From Acinetobacter sp. Ac_5812 (GTDB lineage Bacteria; Pseudomonadota; Gammaproteobacteria; Pseudomonadales; Moraxellaceae), in the NCBI RefSeq assembly GCF_013072695.1, contig NZ_LXUK01000022.1:988674-1052673 (forward strand): DNA of 64,000 nt, given 5' to 3'. Below the pieces are notes generated by a model. It searched no databases. It was given only the letters and a program-made list of their open reading frames with translations, and had not been told where the DNA came from. The position numbers and the translations under genes were made by a program. Positions 62,054 to 64,000 of this stretch are shown here, in pieces. Within the stretch, counting starts at the first letter, position 1; each line of letters opens with the position of its first letter.

Positions 62054-64000
62054 TTATTTCCAAGAATATGAAACACCTGCACCTACAGCAGCAGTATTCC
62101 CACTACTAAAACCACTTGAAAATGCACCTTTAATCGCAACACCATTGTCAAAATAATGACTTGCACCAACTGCAATTGCAGACTGACTATCATAATAGCC
62201 CATACCCACACCAACAGATGAAGCACCTTGTTCAGCAGGCATTGGTATATTGGTCATTGCACTAATACCTGCGATACCCTGCGCTGCGATCTCGCGATTC
62301 TTGCGAACATCTTGACTGGTTTGATCAACACGTTTAGACACATCTCTAAAGCTATTTTCAAGATCAGTTACTTTGGTATCGGTATATGCTTTTGCATCAG
62401 ATAAAACTTTCGCATCGGCGGTCTTATACTCTTGACGCATCACGGTCTCACGTTCATTGGTATAAGTTTTAGCATTACTTAAAGTTGTTTTATCTGCTGC
62501 ATCTGCGTGAGCTTTGGCATCATCCAACACTTTGGCATCCGCGGTAATATAATCTTTACGGATACTCACTTCACGTTCATCAGTATAGGACTTCGCACTA
62601 TTTAAGGTTGCTTTATCACCAGTGTCAGCATAAGTCTTCGCTTCAGCTAATGTCTGAACATCAGCATCTTTCATTTGTTTTAAATTCACAGCATCTGTAT
62701 CAGCCGTACCTGCCGCTACATCTATTATCTGGCGTTCTTTATTCACTGCTCCAACGGAAACAGTATTATCTCGGTCTGATGCAGAATTATTCCCTAAGAC
62801 CACTGAATTTTTCGCTGAGGTATTAACGTTATTACCGACAACAAAAGTATTATCACCTGTAATGGTATTGTCATTACCAATTGCATAGCTACCATTCGCT
62901 TGAACCACATTTGGATCACCAAATGCTCCTGAACGATTGCCTTCCACTTTATTTCCTTTACCAATAACAGTATTTGCTTCTCCCTTAGCTGAAGCACCAG
63001 CACCAATCACAGTGTTATCAGCACCATTGGCATTTGTACCATCACCAAGCGCAATTGCTCCGCTACCCGTTGCTTTGGCTCCTGAAGTTGCACTATTCGC
63101 TTTAGCATCAAGGAACGGATTTTTCCCACCTTGCTCTGCCAACCATTCTTGCTCCGTTCCTGTAAAGCCATTATCTACAGCGATATCAAAAGCACTCTTA
63201 CCTGTAGCACCAACATCGCCTTTGTCACCTTTATCGCCTTGAACACCTTGGGTTCCTTGAGCACCGGTATCACCTTTTACACCTTGAGCACCCGTTGCAC
63301 CGACATCGCCTTTGTCACCCTTATCCCCTTGGACACCTTGAGTTCCTTGAGCACCTTGTGCTCCCGTAGCACCGACATCACCTTTGTCACCCTTATCGCC
63401 TTGGACACCTTGGGTTCCTTGAGCACCTTGCGCCCCTGTAGCACCGGTATCACCTTTCACGCCCTGAGCACCTGTCGCACCGACATCGCCTTTGTCACCC
63501 TTATCCCCTTGGACACCTTGAGTTCCTTGAGCACCTTGTGCTCCCGTAGCACCGACATCACCTTTGTCACCCTTATCGCCTTGGACACCTTGGGTTCCTT
63601 GAGCACCTTGCGCCCCTGTAGCACCGGTATCACCTTTTACACCTTGAGCACCTTGCGCTCCTGTAGCACCAGTATCGCCTTTCACGCCCTGAGCACCTGT
63701 TGCGCCTAGATCACCTTTGTCACCCTTATCGCCTTGGACACCTTGGGTTCCTTGAGCACCTTGCGCTCCTGTAGCACCAGTATCGCCTTTCACGCCCTGA
63801 GCCCCTGTCGCACCGACATCACCTTTGTCACCCTTATCGCCTTGGACACCTTGGGTTCCTTGAGCACCTTGCGCTCCTGTAGCACCAGTATCACCTTTGA
63901 CGCCCTGAGCACCTGTTGCGCCTAGATCACCTTTGTCACCCTTATCGCCTTGGACACCTTGGGTTCCTTGAGCACCTTGCGCTCCTGTAGCACCAGTATC
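62054..64000 (-). CDS. Trimeric autotransporter adhesin with collagen-like stalk, C-terminal 648 residues
   Basis: The frame stays open to the right edge, so the N-terminus and start lie outside (an in-frame GTG at 63793 is internal). The order from the right is: an uninterrupted Gly-X-Y collagen-like stretch of about 265 residues (units such as GDKGDKGDVGATGAQGAQG); the linker SAFDIAVDNGFTGTEQEWLA; YadA-type head repeats (GSGAIALGDGTNANGADNTV, NSVVLGNNSASDRDNTVSVG); a neck; a coiled coil with KTYTNERE-type repeats; and a YadA membrane anchor ending VGAGVSYSWK. It is predicted to be a surface-exposed trimer that sticks to host or abiotic surfaces. Confidence 0.93.
   Translation of the reverse strand, partial: DTGATGAQGAQGTQGVQGDKGDKGDLGATGAQGVKGDTGATGAQGAQGTQGVQGDKGDKGDVGATGAQGVKGDTGATGAQGAQGTQGVQGDKGDKGDLGATGAQGVKGDTGATGAQGAQGVKGDTGATGAQGAQGTQGVQGDKGDKGDVGATGAQGAQGTQGVQGDKGDKGDVGATGAQGVKGDTGATGAQGAQGTQGVQGDKGDKGDVGATGAQGAQGTQGVQGDKGDKGDVGATGAQGVKGDTGAQGTQGVQGDKGDKGDVGATGKSAFDIAVDNGFTGTEQEWLAEQGGKNPFLDAKANSATSGAKATGSGAIALGDGTNANGADNTVIGAGASAKGEANTVIGKGNKVEGNRSGAFGDPNVVQANGSYAIGNDNTITGDNTFVVGNNVNTSAKNSVVLGNNSASDRDNTVSVGAVNKERQIIDVAAGTADTDAVNLKQMKDADVQTLAEAKTYADTGDKATLNSAKSYTDEREVSIRKDYITADAKVLDDAKAHADAADKTTLSNAKTYTNERETVMRQEYKTADAKVLSDAKAYTDTKVTDLENSFRDVSKRVDQTSQDVRKNREIAAQGIAGISAMTNIPMPAEQGASSVGVGMGYYDSQSAIAVGASHYFDNGVAIKGAFSSGFSSGNTAAVGAGVSYSWK
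63297..63457. repeat. 161-bp direct repeat, copy A
   Basis: Identical to 63477-63637, displaced by exactly 180 bp (60 residues, 20 Gly-X-Y triplets). Lies in the collagen-like stalk. Identity at synonymous sites shows recent duplication. Confidence 0.92.
63477..63637. repeat. 161-bp direct repeat, copy B
   Basis: Identical to 63297-63457, 180 bp apart. Confidence 0.92.
63663..64000. repeat. 108-bp tandem repeat array
   Basis: Units start at 63663, 63771, 63879 and 63987 (gtagcaccag each time), so the period is exactly 108 bp (36 residues, 12 Gly-X-Y triplets). Units 1 and 3 carry gcgcctaga and encode DLGAT; unit 2 carries gcaccgaca and encodes DVGAT. The array runs off the right edge. Confidence 0.93.

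Noticed and set aside
63131..63925. Plus-strand frames rich in DTLSSLSTLCSRSTDI-like repeats
   Set aside because: They are the antisense of the collagen-like Gly-X-Y repeats, so the open frame is a by-product of the repeat.
63297..64000. Regular repeats that could be taken for a CRISPR array
   Set aside because: The repeats are 108 and 180 bp, touch each other, and lie in one protein-coding frame; there are no short repeats with unique spacers and no cas genes.

Overview
The window is chromosomal DNA of a gamma-proteobacterium, almost certainly an Acinetobacter. Protein sequences and neighbourhoods point that way: purT-glnD-dapC, pyrD-cvpA-purF, a 521-residue AhpF, an alaA with an N-terminal extension, a VgrG effector islet, and many short AT-rich intergenic regions. 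The species cannot be fixed from the sequence. I saw no tRNA, rRNA, insertion sequence, CRISPR array or replication origin. Genes are densely packed, and many convergent pairs share a hairpin terminator.

Layout. 1-2.05 kb: the end of yebC, an Lrp/AsnC regulator and a glutathione-transferase-like gene. 2.4-8.85 kb: a six-gene sulfur-scavenging operon (two SfnB-like flavoproteins, an FMN monooxygenase, and a MetQ-MetN-MetI type ABC importer). 8.95-10.04 kb: ychF. 10.1-17.0 kb: a type VI secretion islet on the minus strand, in the order vgrG, a muramidase effector, then four small AT-rich exported or lipid-anchored proteins that are candidate immunity proteins. 17.2-20.2 kb: an Mpo1-like membrane protein divergent from a Crp-type regulator, then small exported proteins and a tautomerase-fold protein. 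20.3-25.5 kb: purT, glnD and dapC. 25.5-35.1 kb: a TonB-dependent siderophore receptor, a LysE exporter with its divergent Lrp regulator, an RND efflux adaptor and pump, a second LysE exporter and an AraC regulator. 35.1-36.05 kb: an overlapping glutathione peroxidase-msrB pair. 36.3-47.3 kb: alaA, a Sel1-repeat protein, dnaE, trmJ-cysE and two lipoproteins, one of them a large alpha/beta hydrolase. 47.3-53.0 kb: ahpF, a three-gene TelA-type cluster and a DUF6091-type exported protein. 53.2-58.5 kb: a hotdog thioesterase, a fatty-acid desaturase, a PaaX-like regulator, uppP and an M48-fold protein without its zinc motif. 58.6-61.8 kb: pyrD-cvpA-purF. 62.05-64.0 kb: the C-terminal part of a trimeric autotransporter with a collagen-like stalk, running off the right edge.

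The most interesting parts are: the T6SS islet, whose effector combines three tandem beta-domains with an N-acetylmuramidase domain and is followed by two exported proteins sharing an SH3-like tail; the M48 pseudoprotease; the TelA/TelA-like/membrane-protein cassette; the extra N-terminal domain on AlaA; and the collagen/YadA hybrid adhesin, whose DNA is an array of near-perfect 108- and 180-bp repeats.
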